A stretch of 64,000 nt of DNA from Pseudomonas viridiflava (GTDB lineage: Bacteria > Pseudomonadota > Gammaproteobacteria > Pseudomonadales > Pseudomonadaceae): NCBI RefSeq assembly GCF_900583165.1, contig NZ_UTKY01000122.1, positions 57,102 to 121,101 on the forward strand. Reading direction: 5' to 3'. How positions within the stretch are numbered: position 1 is the stretch's first letter; every line of letters starts with the position of its first letter. Positions 8,591 to 16,858 of this stretch are shown piece after piece. Position numbers and translations under genes: made by a program. The notes under the pieces are model-generated. The model made no database searches, had not been told where the DNA came from, and saw nothing but the letters and a program-made list of their open reading frames with translations.

Positions 8591-9364
8591 ATGCCGTTTG
8601 AAACCCTGCTGCTGGAAGTCCATGAGCGTGTGGGCCTGATCACATTGAACCGCCCTAAATCACTCAATGCCATCAACACCCAAGTGATCACCGAGCTGAA
8701 CCTGGCCCTGGATCAGTTGGAAAAAGACCCGGCGATCGGCTGCATGGTCATCACCGGCTCCACCAAGGCGTTTGCCGCCGGTGCCGATATCAAGGAAATG
8801 GCCGAGTTCACCTACCCCCAGGTGTTTCTCGATGATTTCTTCTCGGCCGCCGACCGCATTGCCAGTCGCCGCAAGCCACTGATTGCCGCAGTGGCCGGCT
8901 ATGCCCTGGGCGGTGGCTGCGAACTCGCCTTGATGTGCGACTTCATCTATGCGGCCGACAATGTGCGCTTCGGCTTGCCGGAGATCACCCTGGGTGTGCT
9001 GCCGGGAATTGGCGGCACCCAGCGCCTTGCTCGCGCAGTTGGCAAGGCCAAGGCGATGGAAATGTGCCTGTCCGGGCGCCATATGGGCGCAGAAGAAGCC
9101 GAGCGAGCAGGTGTGGTCGCGCGCGTTTTCCCGACCGAAACGCTGCTGGAGGAAACCCTCAAGGTCGCCAGCGCCATCGCCGAAAAATCCCTGCCGGCCG
9201 CCATGCTCGTCAAGGAAAGTGTCAATCGTGCCTTCGAGTCCAGCCTCAGTGAAGGCGTGCGTTTCGAGCGACGCGTATTCCATTCCATCTTTGCCAACGC
9301 CGATCAAAAAGAAGGCATGGCCGCCTTCGTCGAAAAACGTGCGCCACAGTTCAAACACTGTTGA
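8591..9364 (+). CDS. Enoyl-CoA hydratase
   Basis: Crotonase-fold hydratase of 257 residues that adds water to a 2-enoyl-CoA. The CoA-binding and oxyanion-hole segments FAAGADIKEM and YALGGGCELALMCD are present. The catalytic glutamates are in the GGGCELAL segment and the LPEITLGVLPGIGGTQRL segment, as in classical mitochondrial-type hydratases. ATG 8591 has GGAG eight bases upstream. First gene of a tight four-gene unit (hydratase, hydrolase, dehydrogenase, thiolase) and so part of a short-chain or branched-chain beta-oxidation route. Confidence 0.92.
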   Translation: MPFETLLLEVHERVGLITLNRPKSLNAINTQVITELNLALDQLEKDPAIGCMVITGSTKAFAAGADIKEMAEFTYPQVFLDDFFSAADRIASRRKPLIAAVAGYALGGGCELALMCDFIYAADNVRFGLPEITLGVLPGIGGTQRLARAVGKAKAMEMCLSGRHMGAEEAERAGVVARVFPTETLLEETLKVASAIAEKSLPAAMLVKESVNRAFESSLSEGVRFERRVFHSIFANADQKEGMAAFVEKRAPQFKHC

Positions 9365-9381
9365 TAGGCCGAGGACTCAGC

Positions 9382-10497
9382 ATGAGCAGCACAGAAATTG
9401 AACCCTCGATTCTGGCAACCGTACGTAATCGCATAGGCCACCTGACCCTAAACCGCCCGCAGAGCCTCAATGCCCTGACACTCGCCATGGTGCGCCTGCT
9501 CAAGCAACACTTGCATGCGTGGGAGCAGGACCCGGACGTGGTGGCAGTGGTCCTGCGCGCGGCTGGCGAGAAGGCCTTCTGCGCCGGCGGCGATATCCGC
9601 ATGTTGTACGAAAGCCAGAAAGTGGGTGATGGTGTGCACCAGGTGTTCTTCGCCGAGGAATATGCGCTGGATGAGTACATTCATACCTATCCAAAGCCGG
9701 TGCTGGCGCTGATCGACGGCCTGGTACTCGGGGGTGGCATGGGACTGGTCCAAGGCGCGAGCCTGCGCGTGATCACCGAGCGCACCCGAATGGGCATGCC
9801 TGAAGTTGCGATCGGTTTTTTCCCCGATGTCGGCGGCAGTTATTTCTTGTCGCGCCTGCCGGGCGCTTTGGGCGACTACCTCGGCGTAACGGGTGTTCAG
9901 GTGCGCGCTGCCGACGCCCTGTATGCCGGGCTCGCAGACTGGTGCATCAGCAGCACGCAGATCGCGGAGCTGGATCACTGCCTGAACAACATGAGTTGGC
10001 CCCAGCAACCCGGACAAGCGTTGCGGTCGCTGATCGCCACACTGGGTGTCAATAAATTCCCTGGGGCGGAGCTTAAGGCAATGCAGCCCGCCATTGATCA
10101 GCACTTCTCGCACCCCGACGTGCAGTCGATTCACGCAGCACTCCAGGCAGAAACAACGCCGGCGTTTCAGGACTGGGCCGAAGAAACGGTCGATGTCCTA
10201 AATAGCCGGTCGCCTATGGCGATGGCCATCACCCTTGAGCTGCTGCGCCGTGGCCGCGAACTGTCTCTGAGCGAATGTTTTGCCCAAGAGCTGCAACTCA
10301 ACCTTCGGTGGTTCGCGGCAGGAGACCTGATGGAAGGCGTTCGCGCACTGCTCATCGATAAGGACAACACCCCAGTCTGGCGTCCGGCGACCCTGGCCCA
10401 GCTTGAGCCTGCACAGGTGCAGGATTTTTTCTGCGACTTCGCCCCCGGCGCTGCTCGCCGCTACCCAGGAGCACTGGCATGCACGATCTCGAACTGA
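9382..10497 (+). CDS. 3-hydroxyisobutyryl-CoA hydrolase-like (enoyl-CoA hydratase/isomerase family)
   Basis: A crotonase-fold protein of 371 residues, the length typical of 3-hydroxyisobutyryl-CoA hydrolases rather than of 260-residue hydratases. Landmarks are LNRPQSLNALTLAMV, KAFCAGGDIRMLYES, GLVLGGGMGLVQGA and MPEVAIGFFPDVGGSYFLSR, then a C-terminal helical region with PMAMAITLELLRRG. ATG 9382 was chosen because GAGG precedes it by seven bases; the longer frame from 9361 overlaps the hydratase stop. It overlaps the next gene by 19 bp. In valine breakdown this enzyme frees 3-hydroxyisobutyrate from CoA; here that role is likely but depends on the true substrate. Confidence 0.85.
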   Translation: MSSTEIEPSILATVRNRIGHLTLNRPQSLNALTLAMVRLLKQHLHAWEQDPDVVAVVLRAAGEKAFCAGGDIRMLYESQKVGDGVHQVFFAEEYALDEYIHTYPKPVLALIDGLVLGGGMGLVQGASLRVITERTRMGMPEVAIGFFPDVGGSYFLSRLPGALGDYLGVTGVQVRAADALYAGLADWCISSTQIAELDHCLNNMSWPQQPGQALRSLIATLGVNKFPGAELKAMQPAIDQHFSHPDVQSIHAALQAETTPAFQDWAEETVDVLNSRSPMAMAITLELLRRGRELSLSECFAQELQLNLRWFAAGDLMEGVRALLIDKDNTPVWRPATLAQLEPAQVQDFFCDFAPGAARRYPGALACTISN

Positions 10498-11630
10498 GCG
10501 ACGAACAACGCATGATCCGCGACATGGCCCGCGATTTCGCTCGTGGCGAGATTGCCCCCCAGGCCGAGGCCATGGAGAAAGCCGGCTGGATCACAGATGA
10601 CCTGGTAGCCCAAATGGGCGAATTGGGTCTGCTCGGGATGGTCGTGCCCGAGGAATGGGGCGGCACCTACATCGACTACGTGGCCTATGCCCTGGCCGTG
10701 GAAGAAATATCCGCAGGCGATGGTGCAGTGGGGGCACTGATGAGCATCCACAACTCGGTGGGCTGCGGCCCGGTCCTGAACTACGGCAGCCAGGTCCAAA
10801 AGGATCAGTGGCTGGTGGATCTGGCCAGCGGCAAAACCATCGGCTGCTTTTGCCTGACCGAACCCCAGGCCGGCTCAGAGGCACATAACCTGCGGACCCG
10901 CGCAGAACTGCATGAGGGGCACTGGGTGCTCAATGGCGCGAAGCAGTTTGTCAGTAACGGCAAGCGGGCCAAGCTGGCGATTGTGTTTGCGGTCACGGAC
11001 CCTGCGCTGGGCAAGAAAGGCCTGTCGGCGTTTCTGGTACCCACTGACACCCCAGGTTTCAGCGTTGAGCGCAGCGAGAAAAAGATGGGCATTCGCGCCT
11101 CCGATACCTGCGCCGTCACTCTGAACGATTGCCGTATACCCGAAGCCAACCTGCTCGGCGTACGGGGCAAGGGCCTGTCGATTGCCCTGTCCAACCTGGA
11201 AGGCGGGCGCATCGGCATCGCCGCCCAAGCGCTGGGCATCGCCCGCGCGGCGTTTGAGGCGGCACTGGTGTATGCCCGCGACCGCGTGCAGTTCGGCAAG
11301 CCGATCAACGAGCACCAGAGCATTGCCAACTTGCTGGCCGACATGCACACACAACTCAATGCCGCACGCTTGTTGATCCTGCACGCTGCACGCCTGAAAA
11401 GCGCGGGCCTTCCCTGCCTGTCCGAAGCCTCCCAGGCCAAGCTGTTTGCCTCGGAGATGGCAGAGCGCGTGTGCTCCAAAGCCCTCCAGATTCATGGCGG
11501 TTATGGCTACTTGGAGGACTACCCGGTGGAGCGCTATTACCGCGATGCCCGTATTACTCAGATCTACGAAGGTTCCAGCGAAATCCAGCGGTTGCTGATT
11601 GCCCGCGAGCTGGCGAACTACGCGATCTGA
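10479..11630 (+). CDS. Acyl-CoA dehydrogenase
   Basis: FAD-dependent acyl-CoA dehydrogenase of 383 residues, the usual size of short or branched-chain enzymes. Landmarks are LSDEQRMIRDMARDFA at the N-terminus, CFCLTEPQAGSEA, KMGIRASDTCAVTLNDC, the flavin-binding RVQFGKPI, and LQIHGGYGYLEDYPVERYYRDARITQIYEGSSEIQ in pieces near the end. The usual catalytic base region is IYEG. Start ATG 10479 has AGGAG upstream and lies inside the hydrolase gene, so translation is probably coupled. With the hydratase and hydrolase it fits isobutyryl-CoA-type oxidation. Confidence 0.92.
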   Translation: MHDLELSDEQRMIRDMARDFARGEIAPQAEAMEKAGWITDDLVAQMGELGLLGMVVPEEWGGTYIDYVAYALAVEEISAGDGAVGALMSIHNSVGCGPVLNYGSQVQKDQWLVDLASGKTIGCFCLTEPQAGSEAHNLRTRAELHEGHWVLNGAKQFVSNGKRAKLAIVFAVTDPALGKKGLSAFLVPTDTPGFSVERSEKKMGIRASDTCAVTLNDCRIPEANLLGVRGKGLSIALSNLEGGRIGIAAQALGIARAAFEAALVYARDRVQFGKPINEHQSIANLLADMHTQLNAARLLILHAARLKSAGLPCLSEASQAKLFASEMAERVCSKALQIHGGYGYLEDYPVERYYRDARITQIYEGSSEIQRLLIARELANYAI

Positions 11631-11670
11631 CTACCCCTCGAACCTTTACTTCTCAAAACGGGAGCCTTCC

Positions 11671-12855
11671 ATGGCCCACACAGATGTGTTCTTCGTTGGC
11701 ACGGCGCGTACCGCCATCGGCAGTTTTGGCGCCAGCCTGAAAGATGTGCCACTGGTTGACCTGGCCACCGTCGCCGTCAAAGGCGCCTTGATCCACGCCG
11801 GGATCGGCGGCGAGCCTATCGGCCACGTTGTCATGGGCAATGTGGTGCCCACCGAGCCCCGGGATGCCTACCTCTCCAGAATCGCGGCGATGGGTGCCGG
11901 GATACCCCAGGAAACCCCGGCCTTTAACGTCAATCGCCTGTGTGGCTCCGGGCTGCAAGCCATCCTGAGTGCCGCGCAGGGCATTCTGCTGGGGGATTAT
12001 TCAGTGGCCGTAGCCGGTGGCGCGGAGTCCATGAGCCGTGGCCCCTACCTGCTGCCCGGCCTGCGCTGGGGCAGCCGTTTGGGTGATAGCCAGGCCGTGG
12101 ATTACATGAACGGCATCCTGCATGACCCGTGGAAGCGCACACACATGGGCGTGACCGCCGAAAATATTGCCGAGCGCTATGGCATTACCCGTGACATGCA
12201 GGACTGTCTGGCCCTGCAGAGCCAGGAACGCGCTGCTCGCGCGGTCAGCGAAGGCCGCTTCAAGGCACAGATCGTCCCGGTTGAAGTGCAAGTCAAGCGC
12301 CAGACGGTGCTGTTCGATACCGATGAAAACGTGCGCGCCAATCTCGACCTCGCACAACTGGGCCGAATGCATGCGGCGTTCCAGAAAGGCGGAACGGTCA
12401 CCGCCGGCAATGCCTCAAGCCTCAACGACGGCGCGGCTGCTGTGGTGCTGGCAAACGCCAGCGCGATCCAACAGCACAACCTGCAGCCCCTCGCGCGCCT
12501 GGTCGCGTATGCCCATGCCGGTGTCGATCCGGATTACATGGGCATAGGCCCGGTTCCGGCCACCCGCCTGGCCCTCAAGCGCGCCGGCTTGAGCATGCAG
12601 GACATTGATGTGATTGAGTCGAATGAGGCCTTCGCGGCCCAGGCCTGTGCCGTGGCACAGCAACTGGAGTTTGACCCGGACAAGGTCAATATCAATGGTT
12701 CGGGCATCTCCCTCGGGCACCCGGTGGGCGCGACCGGTGCAGTGATTGCAATCAAGGCGATTCATGAGCTGCAACGCAGTGGCGGGCGCTATGCCTTGGT
12801 CACCATGTGCATTGGCGGTGGCCAAGGGATTGCCGCCATTCTTGAGCGGATGTAA
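11671..12855 (+). CDS. Acetyl-CoA C-acetyltransferase (thiolase)
   Basis: Thiolase of 394 residues. The acyl-carrying cysteine is in NRLCGSGLQA, the histidine in GHPVGATGAV and the second cysteine in MCIGGGQGIA. ATG 11671 follows GGGAG by a few bases; the longer in-frame start at 11599 lies inside the dehydrogenase gene. Final gene of the four-gene unit. A second thiolase at 41744-42928 in this window is homologous but belongs to another cluster. Presence of a thiolase means some substrate completes a full beta-oxidation turn, which pure valine breakdown would not need. Confidence 0.92.
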   Translation: MAHTDVFFVGTARTAIGSFGASLKDVPLVDLATVAVKGALIHAGIGGEPIGHVVMGNVVPTEPRDAYLSRIAAMGAGIPQETPAFNVNRLCGSGLQAILSAAQGILLGDYSVAVAGGAESMSRGPYLLPGLRWGSRLGDSQAVDYMNGILHDPWKRTHMGVTAENIAERYGITRDMQDCLALQSQERAARAVSEGRFKAQIVPVEVQVKRQTVLFDTDENVRANLDLAQLGRMHAAFQKGGTVTAGNASSLNDGAAAVVLANASAIQQHNLQPLARLVAYAHAGVDPDYMGIGPVPATRLALKRAGLSMQDIDVIESNEAFAAQACAVAQQLEFDPDKVNINGSGISLGHPVGATGAVIAIKAIHELQRSGGRYALVTMCIGGGQGIAAILERM

Positions 12856-12982
12856 CCCACCGGTCGGCTTTTGCCCCGCAAAAACCGCCAGGCCAGGTTA
12901 AACCCACAAACGTCCAAGCCAAACGGCGATGCCTCTGCTTATGCTCTGCCAGACAACAGCGGTATTGCCTCGGTGCGCCACT

Positions 12983-13792
12983 ATGCAAAACGACCAACCG
13001 CAACAAGACTGGGTGAGACACGCAGCGCCGACCTCAAAAGTAGAGCGTTTTGAAGCCTACTTCGGTTCGCACGCGTTTGATCCGCACCGACACGATACCT
13101 ACGCCATCGGGCGCACCCTATCCGGCGTACATCGCTTTCACTATCGGGGTGAATCCAAGCTGTGCCTGCCCGGCGAAACCATGATCATTCACCCGGATGA
13201 ATCACACGATGGTTGCGCCGGCTCCGACGCGGGTTTCCACTATCGCGGCGTGTATGTGCCGCCTTCGCTGGTTCAAGACATCATCAAGGGCAGCGCCCTG
13301 CCCTTTTTCGGCGCCTGTATCACGCAGAATCAGCAATTGGCGGTGGCCGCCGACGCACTGCTCAACACACTGGATGCCGACCTGGACTCCATGGCCGAGG
13401 ATGACGCGCTCTACACGTTTGTCATCACCCTCGCCAGCGTCGCCAAAAGCGGCCTTGTCAGCGCTTCCCATCACTTTGCGGCTGCTGCCATCGCACGCGA
13501 ATACATCGACGACAACCTCGACCAGGCAATCACGCTCGATGACCTCGCTCATTGCGCCGGGCGCGACCGCTGGAGCCTGTCGAGTGACTTCCGCGAGTTT
13601 TTCGGCACCAGCCCCCATCGCTACCTGACGCTGCGTCGCCTCGACCGGGTCAAGGCGCTGGTCCAGGCCGGGCAAGGCTTGTCGGATGCGTCGATCGAAG
13701 CCGGCTTCTTCGACCAGAGTCATATGACCCGACACTTCAAGAAGGCCTTCGGCCTTTCCCCCACGCGCTGGTGCAGCCCGCGAAAAACCTGA
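12983..13792 (+). CDS. AraC-family regulator with cupin-type N-terminus
   Basis: An AraC regulator of about 270 residues. The N-terminal cupin-like sensor contains FDPHRHDTYAIG, LPGETMIIHPDESHDG and FHYRGVYVPP. The C-terminus has two helix-turn-helices (ITLDDLAHCAGRDRWSLSSDF and a second with SDASIEAGFFDQSHMTRHFK) and the ending FGLSPTRW. Start is uncertain: ATG 12983 gives the shortest reasonable protein; ATG 12929 and 12941 are in frame, and none has a good ribosome site. It lies between the thiolase and the permease operon, immediately upstream of the second copy of the 46-bp promoter element. Confidence 0.85.
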   Translation: MQNDQPQQDWVRHAAPTSKVERFEAYFGSHAFDPHRHDTYAIGRTLSGVHRFHYRGESKLCLPGETMIIHPDESHDGCAGSDAGFHYRGVYVPPSLVQDIIKGSALPFFGACITQNQQLAVAADALLNTLDADLDSMAEDDALYTFVITLASVAKSGLVSASHHFAAAAIAREYIDDNLDQAITLDDLAHCAGRDRWSLSSDFREFFGTSPHRYLTLRRLDRVKALVQAGQGLSDASIEAGFFDQSHMTRHFKKAFGLSPTRWCSPRKT

Positions 13793-14056
13793 GGGGCAGG
13801 CGCCGCGATGAACTGGCGGGTTATGCAAGTTAATCGGCGCATCGGGTTATTTAAATGCCAGTGAGGCACTGGATAAGCTAACGCCACCTACACCGGACAT
13901 GACGTCCTCATCACACCTGCAAGGCTGATTCCGGCACGCACTCCACGCGTTATGGAAACGCGGCGGGGCGTAGTGCAGCACCCGCGGTGCGCAAGCACGG
14001 CAACCCCATAACAAAAAACTCCAGCCAATAACAATCAAGGTATCAAGGAGCTCAAC
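13793..14056 (+). promoter_or_regulatory. Intergenic region before the DUF485/ActP operon
   Basis: Contains copy 2 of the shared promoter element (13835-13880), an AATAACAA Crc/Hfq-type box at 14027-14034 and the AAGGAG ribosome site of the next gene. No further ORF or terminator was recognised. Confidence 0.55.
13835..13880 (+). promoter_or_regulatory. Shared 46-bp promoter element, copy 2
   Basis: Begins CGGCGCATCGGGTTATTT and ends CTGGATAAGCTA, and aligns without gaps with copy 1 at 8449-8494. It lies about 180 bp before the DUF485 gene, in the same orientation relative to its downstream operon as copy 1. This suggests that the permease and the beta-oxidation operons answer to the same regulator. 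Confidence 0.6.
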
Positions 14057-14368
14057 ATGTCATTGCACCCTGCCTATCAGGCGTTGCGCAGCAGCCCGCG
14101 TTATCGCGAACTGGTCCGGCGTCGCACTCGCCTGACCTTCACCCTCAGTGCCATTGTATTAGGGCTTTATTCGCTGTTTGTCGCGGCGGTGTCCTGGTTC
14201 CCCCACGTCCTGTTACATGTGCCTCTGGGCGGTGGCATCACGGTGGGGATCTGGTCGGCACTCATCCTGATTGTCGGCTCCTGGCTCTTGACCGGGCTGT
14301 ATGTGTTTCGCGCCAACCACGTGTTCGACAAGCTGAACCGGGCGCTGCTGTCGGAGGTGCAACCATGA
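14057..14368 (+). CDS. DUF485 domain-containing membrane protein
   Basis: A 103-residue protein with two membrane segments (TFTLSAIVLGLYSLFVAAVS and VGIWSALILIVGSWLLTGLY) and the typical DUF485 ending FDKLNRALL. DUF485 proteins are usually encoded directly upstream of ActP-type permeases, and here the stop codon overlaps the next start by four bases (ATGA). AAGGAG precedes ATG 14057. Probably an accessory or stability factor for the permease. Confidence 0.9.
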   Translation: MSLHPAYQALRSSPRYRELVRRRTRLTFTLSAIVLGLYSLFVAAVSWFPHVLLHVPLGGGITVGIWSALILIVGSWLLTGLYVFRANHVFDKLNRALLSEVQP

Positions 14369-16029
14369 AGGCCTCTCGCCTGTTATTCGCCACGGCGGTG
14401 CTGTGCCTGTGCAGCTTTGCGGTCCTGGCACAAACCAGCCAAGCCGTGGCGCGCCAGCCCAACATGACTGCCATTGCGATTTTCCTGGCCTTCGTCGTGA
14501 CTACTGTCGGCATCACCTACTGGGCAGCGGGCCGAACGCGCTCAGCGGCGGATTTCTATACCGCCGGCGGCGGCATCAGCGGGGTACAAAACGGTTTTGC
14601 GATTGCCGGCGACTACATGTCCGCCGCCGTCCTGCTGGGTGTGTCGAGCATGGTGTTTTCAACCGGTTTCGACGGCATGATTTACTCGGTCAGCGCGATT
14701 CTTGGCTGGCCCTTGATTATGTTTCTGATGGCCGAGCGTCTGCGCAACCTGGGGCGCTACACCCTGGCCGACATCATCGCCTATCGCCTCGACCCGGTGA
14801 CCACTCGCTTGTTTTCGGCGTTCAGCTCGTTCGTCATCGTATGTTTCTACCTGATTGTGCAGATGGTCGGCGCCGGGCAATTGATCAACTTGCTGTTCGG
14901 CCTCGACTACGAAGTTGCAGTGGTCTGCGTCGGTGTGCTGATGGTGGTGTACGTCACTTTCGGCGGCATGGTGGCGACCACCTGGGTGCAGATCATCAAG
15001 GCCGTGCTGTTGCTCAGTGGCGGCATCCTGCTGACCGGGCTGGCATTCCAGCACTTTGGCTTCAGCATGGAGCGCATGATTGACAGCGCCGTCGCGACAC
15101 ACCAGAGCGGACAGCTGATTCTCGGGCCGTTGAAGATCGCCACGGACCCGGTGTCGATGATTTCCCTGTCCCTGGGGCTGGTGTTCGGCATCGCCGGTTT
15201 GCCGCATATCATGATGCGTTTTTTCACCGTTCCGGACGCCAAGGCGGCGCGCAAATCGGTGTTGGTGGCCTATGGCTTGATCGGTCTGTTTTTTATCCTG
15301 GTATGCATCCTCGGCACCGCTGCCATCAGCATCGTCGGCACCGACCCCAGCTACTTCGACCAAGGCGTGATCGGCGGGCCACTGGTGGGCGGCGTAAACA
15401 TGGCAATCATGCACCTGGCGCAAGCCTTGGGCGGTGATTTGATGTTCGGCTTCCTCGCCGCCGTCGCCTTCGCGACGATCCTGGCCGTGGTGTCGGGCCT
15501 GGCGCTTGCCGGCGCGTCCGCCATCTCCCATGACCTCTACGCCAACGTGTTGTGCAAGGGCAAACCCGACAGCGGCAAGGAAATGCGTGTCAGCCGTTGG
15601 GCCACCGTGATCCTGGGTGTGCTGGCAGTTGCGTTGGGGATTCTGTTCAAGGGGCAGAACGTGGCGTTCCTGGTGGCGCTGGCCTTTGGTATTGCGGCCT
15701 CGTCAAACTTTCCCATTCTGCTGCTGGCCATGTACTGGAAAGGCCTGACCAGCCGTGGCGCACTGTGGGGCGGGCTGAGCGGTTTGGTCAGTTCCCTGGC
15801 GCTGGTGCTGCTGTCGCCGGGGGTATGGGTCAAGGTACTGCATCACCCCGAGGCCTTGTTCCCGTACGACTACCCCGCCCTGTTCTCGATGCCGTTGGCC
15901 TTCGCCGTCGCGTGGGGCGTTTCCTGCCTGGATCGCAGCCCGAGCACAACTACCGAGCGGGATGCCTACGAGCAGCAAAGCGTGCGCGCCGAAACCGGCT
16001 GGGGGGCGGAGAAAGCCGCACAACACTGA
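14365..16029 (+). CDS. actP: Cation/acetate symporter, sodium:solute symporter family
   Basis: Sodium:solute symporter of 554 residues, the length of ActP. A signal-like first segment (LLFATAVLCLCSFAVLA) precedes the core, as in ActP. Family segments include FYTAGGGISGVQNGFAIAGD, RNLGRYTLADIIAYR, GLPHIMMRFFTVPDAKAAR and SGLALAGASAISHDLYA. Translationally coupled to DUF485. Relatives carry acetate, glycolate or pyruvate; in this cluster it may carry a short acid released by the nearby esterase or produced by beta-oxidation. The exact substrate is inference. Confidence 0.85.
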   Translation: MKASRLLFATAVLCLCSFAVLAQTSQAVARQPNMTAIAIFLAFVVTTVGITYWAAGRTRSAADFYTAGGGISGVQNGFAIAGDYMSAAVLLGVSSMVFSTGFDGMIYSVSAILGWPLIMFLMAERLRNLGRYTLADIIAYRLDPVTTRLFSAFSSFVIVCFYLIVQMVGAGQLINLLFGLDYEVAVVCVGVLMVVYVTFGGMVATTWVQIIKAVLLLSGGILLTGLAFQHFGFSMERMIDSAVATHQSGQLILGPLKIATDPVSMISLSLGLVFGIAGLPHIMMRFFTVPDAKAARKSVLVAYGLIGLFFILVCILGTAAISIVGTDPSYFDQGVIGGPLVGGVNMAIMHLAQALGGDLMFGFLAAVAFATILAVVSGLALAGASAISHDLYANVLCKGKPDSGKEMRVSRWATVILGVLAVALGILFKGQNVAFLVALAFGIAASSNFPILLLAMYWKGLTSRGALWGGLSGLVSSLALVLLSPGVWVKVLHHPEALFPYDYPALFSMPLAFAVAWGVSCLDRSPSTTTERDAYEQQSVRAETGWGAEKAAQH

Positions 16030-16040
16030 AAACTCTTTCC

Positions 16041-16077
16041 GGGAGCGTGGCGCCATCGCGTCACGCTCCTTTTTTTT
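16041..16077 (+). terminator. Rho-independent terminator after actP
   Basis: Stem GGAGCGTG (16042-16049) pairs with CACGCTCC (16062-16069), a 12-base loop lies between, and eight T residues follow (16070-16077). It ends the DUF485-actP unit before the TetR gene. Confidence 0.85.
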
Positions 16078-16098
16078 GCGTTATCGGGAGGCCCAACG

Positions 16099-16707
16099 AT
16101 GCCCGTTTCTGAACGACGTTCGCATTTCATCCAGTACCGTCCTCAGGTGCTGGAACTGCTGGCCAGCAAAGGTTTCAGTCAGGTCGGCATGCGTGAACTT
16201 GCCTCCTCCCTGGGACTGTCACCGGGTGCGCTTTATCACCATTACCCCAGTAAGCAGGAGCTGTTGTTCGACCTGATTGAAGAGCTGTATGAGGAGTTGC
16301 TTGCCGGCGTCGCCAGCGTGAGGCGCGCAGCGGTAAAAAAGCCGGAAAAACTCAACCTGTTGATCCAGGTACACCTGCGCCTGCATGCAGAAATGCCGTG
16401 GCACTTGCGCCTCGCGGAGCGCGACATTGGGTGCTTGACCGAAGAACAACAGCAGCGCTTGTACAGGCTGCGTGAAGACTACGAAGGCGGTCTTCATATG
16501 ACCTTGGGCGCACCTGCCCAGATCGTTGATCCTCAAGCAGTACCGATTGCCAAAATGATCGCCAACTTGCTGCAGTGCGCGCCCGCCTGGCTGACGGGTT
16601 TAGCGCTGGATCAGCACCAACAGCATGAATTCCTGCAAGATTTCCTCACCACGGCAATAAATAAGTTGCTAACACATAAACGTACAACTCTCAGTCGTTT
16701 AGTTTAG
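16099..16707 (+). CDS. TetR/AcrR-family regulator
   Basis: A 202-residue regulator. The N-terminal helix-turn-helix is typical of TetR: MRELASSLGLSPGALYHHYPSKQELLFDLIEE in pieces near residues 35-65. The rest is a helical ligand domain. A GGGAGG ribosome site precedes ATG 16099, and the actP terminator isolates it from upstream transcription. Its target is probably one of the flanking operons (actP or the esterase). Confidence 0.9.
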   Translation: MPVSERRSHFIQYRPQVLELLASKGFSQVGMRELASSLGLSPGALYHHYPSKQELLFDLIEELYEELLAGVASVRRAAVKKPEKLNLLIQVHLRLHAEMPWHLRLAERDIGCLTEEQQQRLYRLREDYEGGLHMTLGAPAQIVDPQAVPIAKMIANLLQCAPAWLTGLALDQHQQHEFLQDFLTTAINKLLTHKRTTLSRLV

Positions 16708-16858
16708 AAAACACATAAGTGATTTTTTGAGTTCTGACATTTGTATCACGCCTTGCCCTGCGCATAATCCTCGCTGACATAAACATGTGACTGAATAACC
16801 AACACACTTTTCCGCATTGTCGGGAACGCTGCCAAAACAATAAAAACAGGTAGAGACA

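Noticed and set aside
14659..15531. A 290-codon minus-strand frame inside actP
   Set aside because: Antisense to conserved permease segments, composition rich in H, Q and D; no domain.
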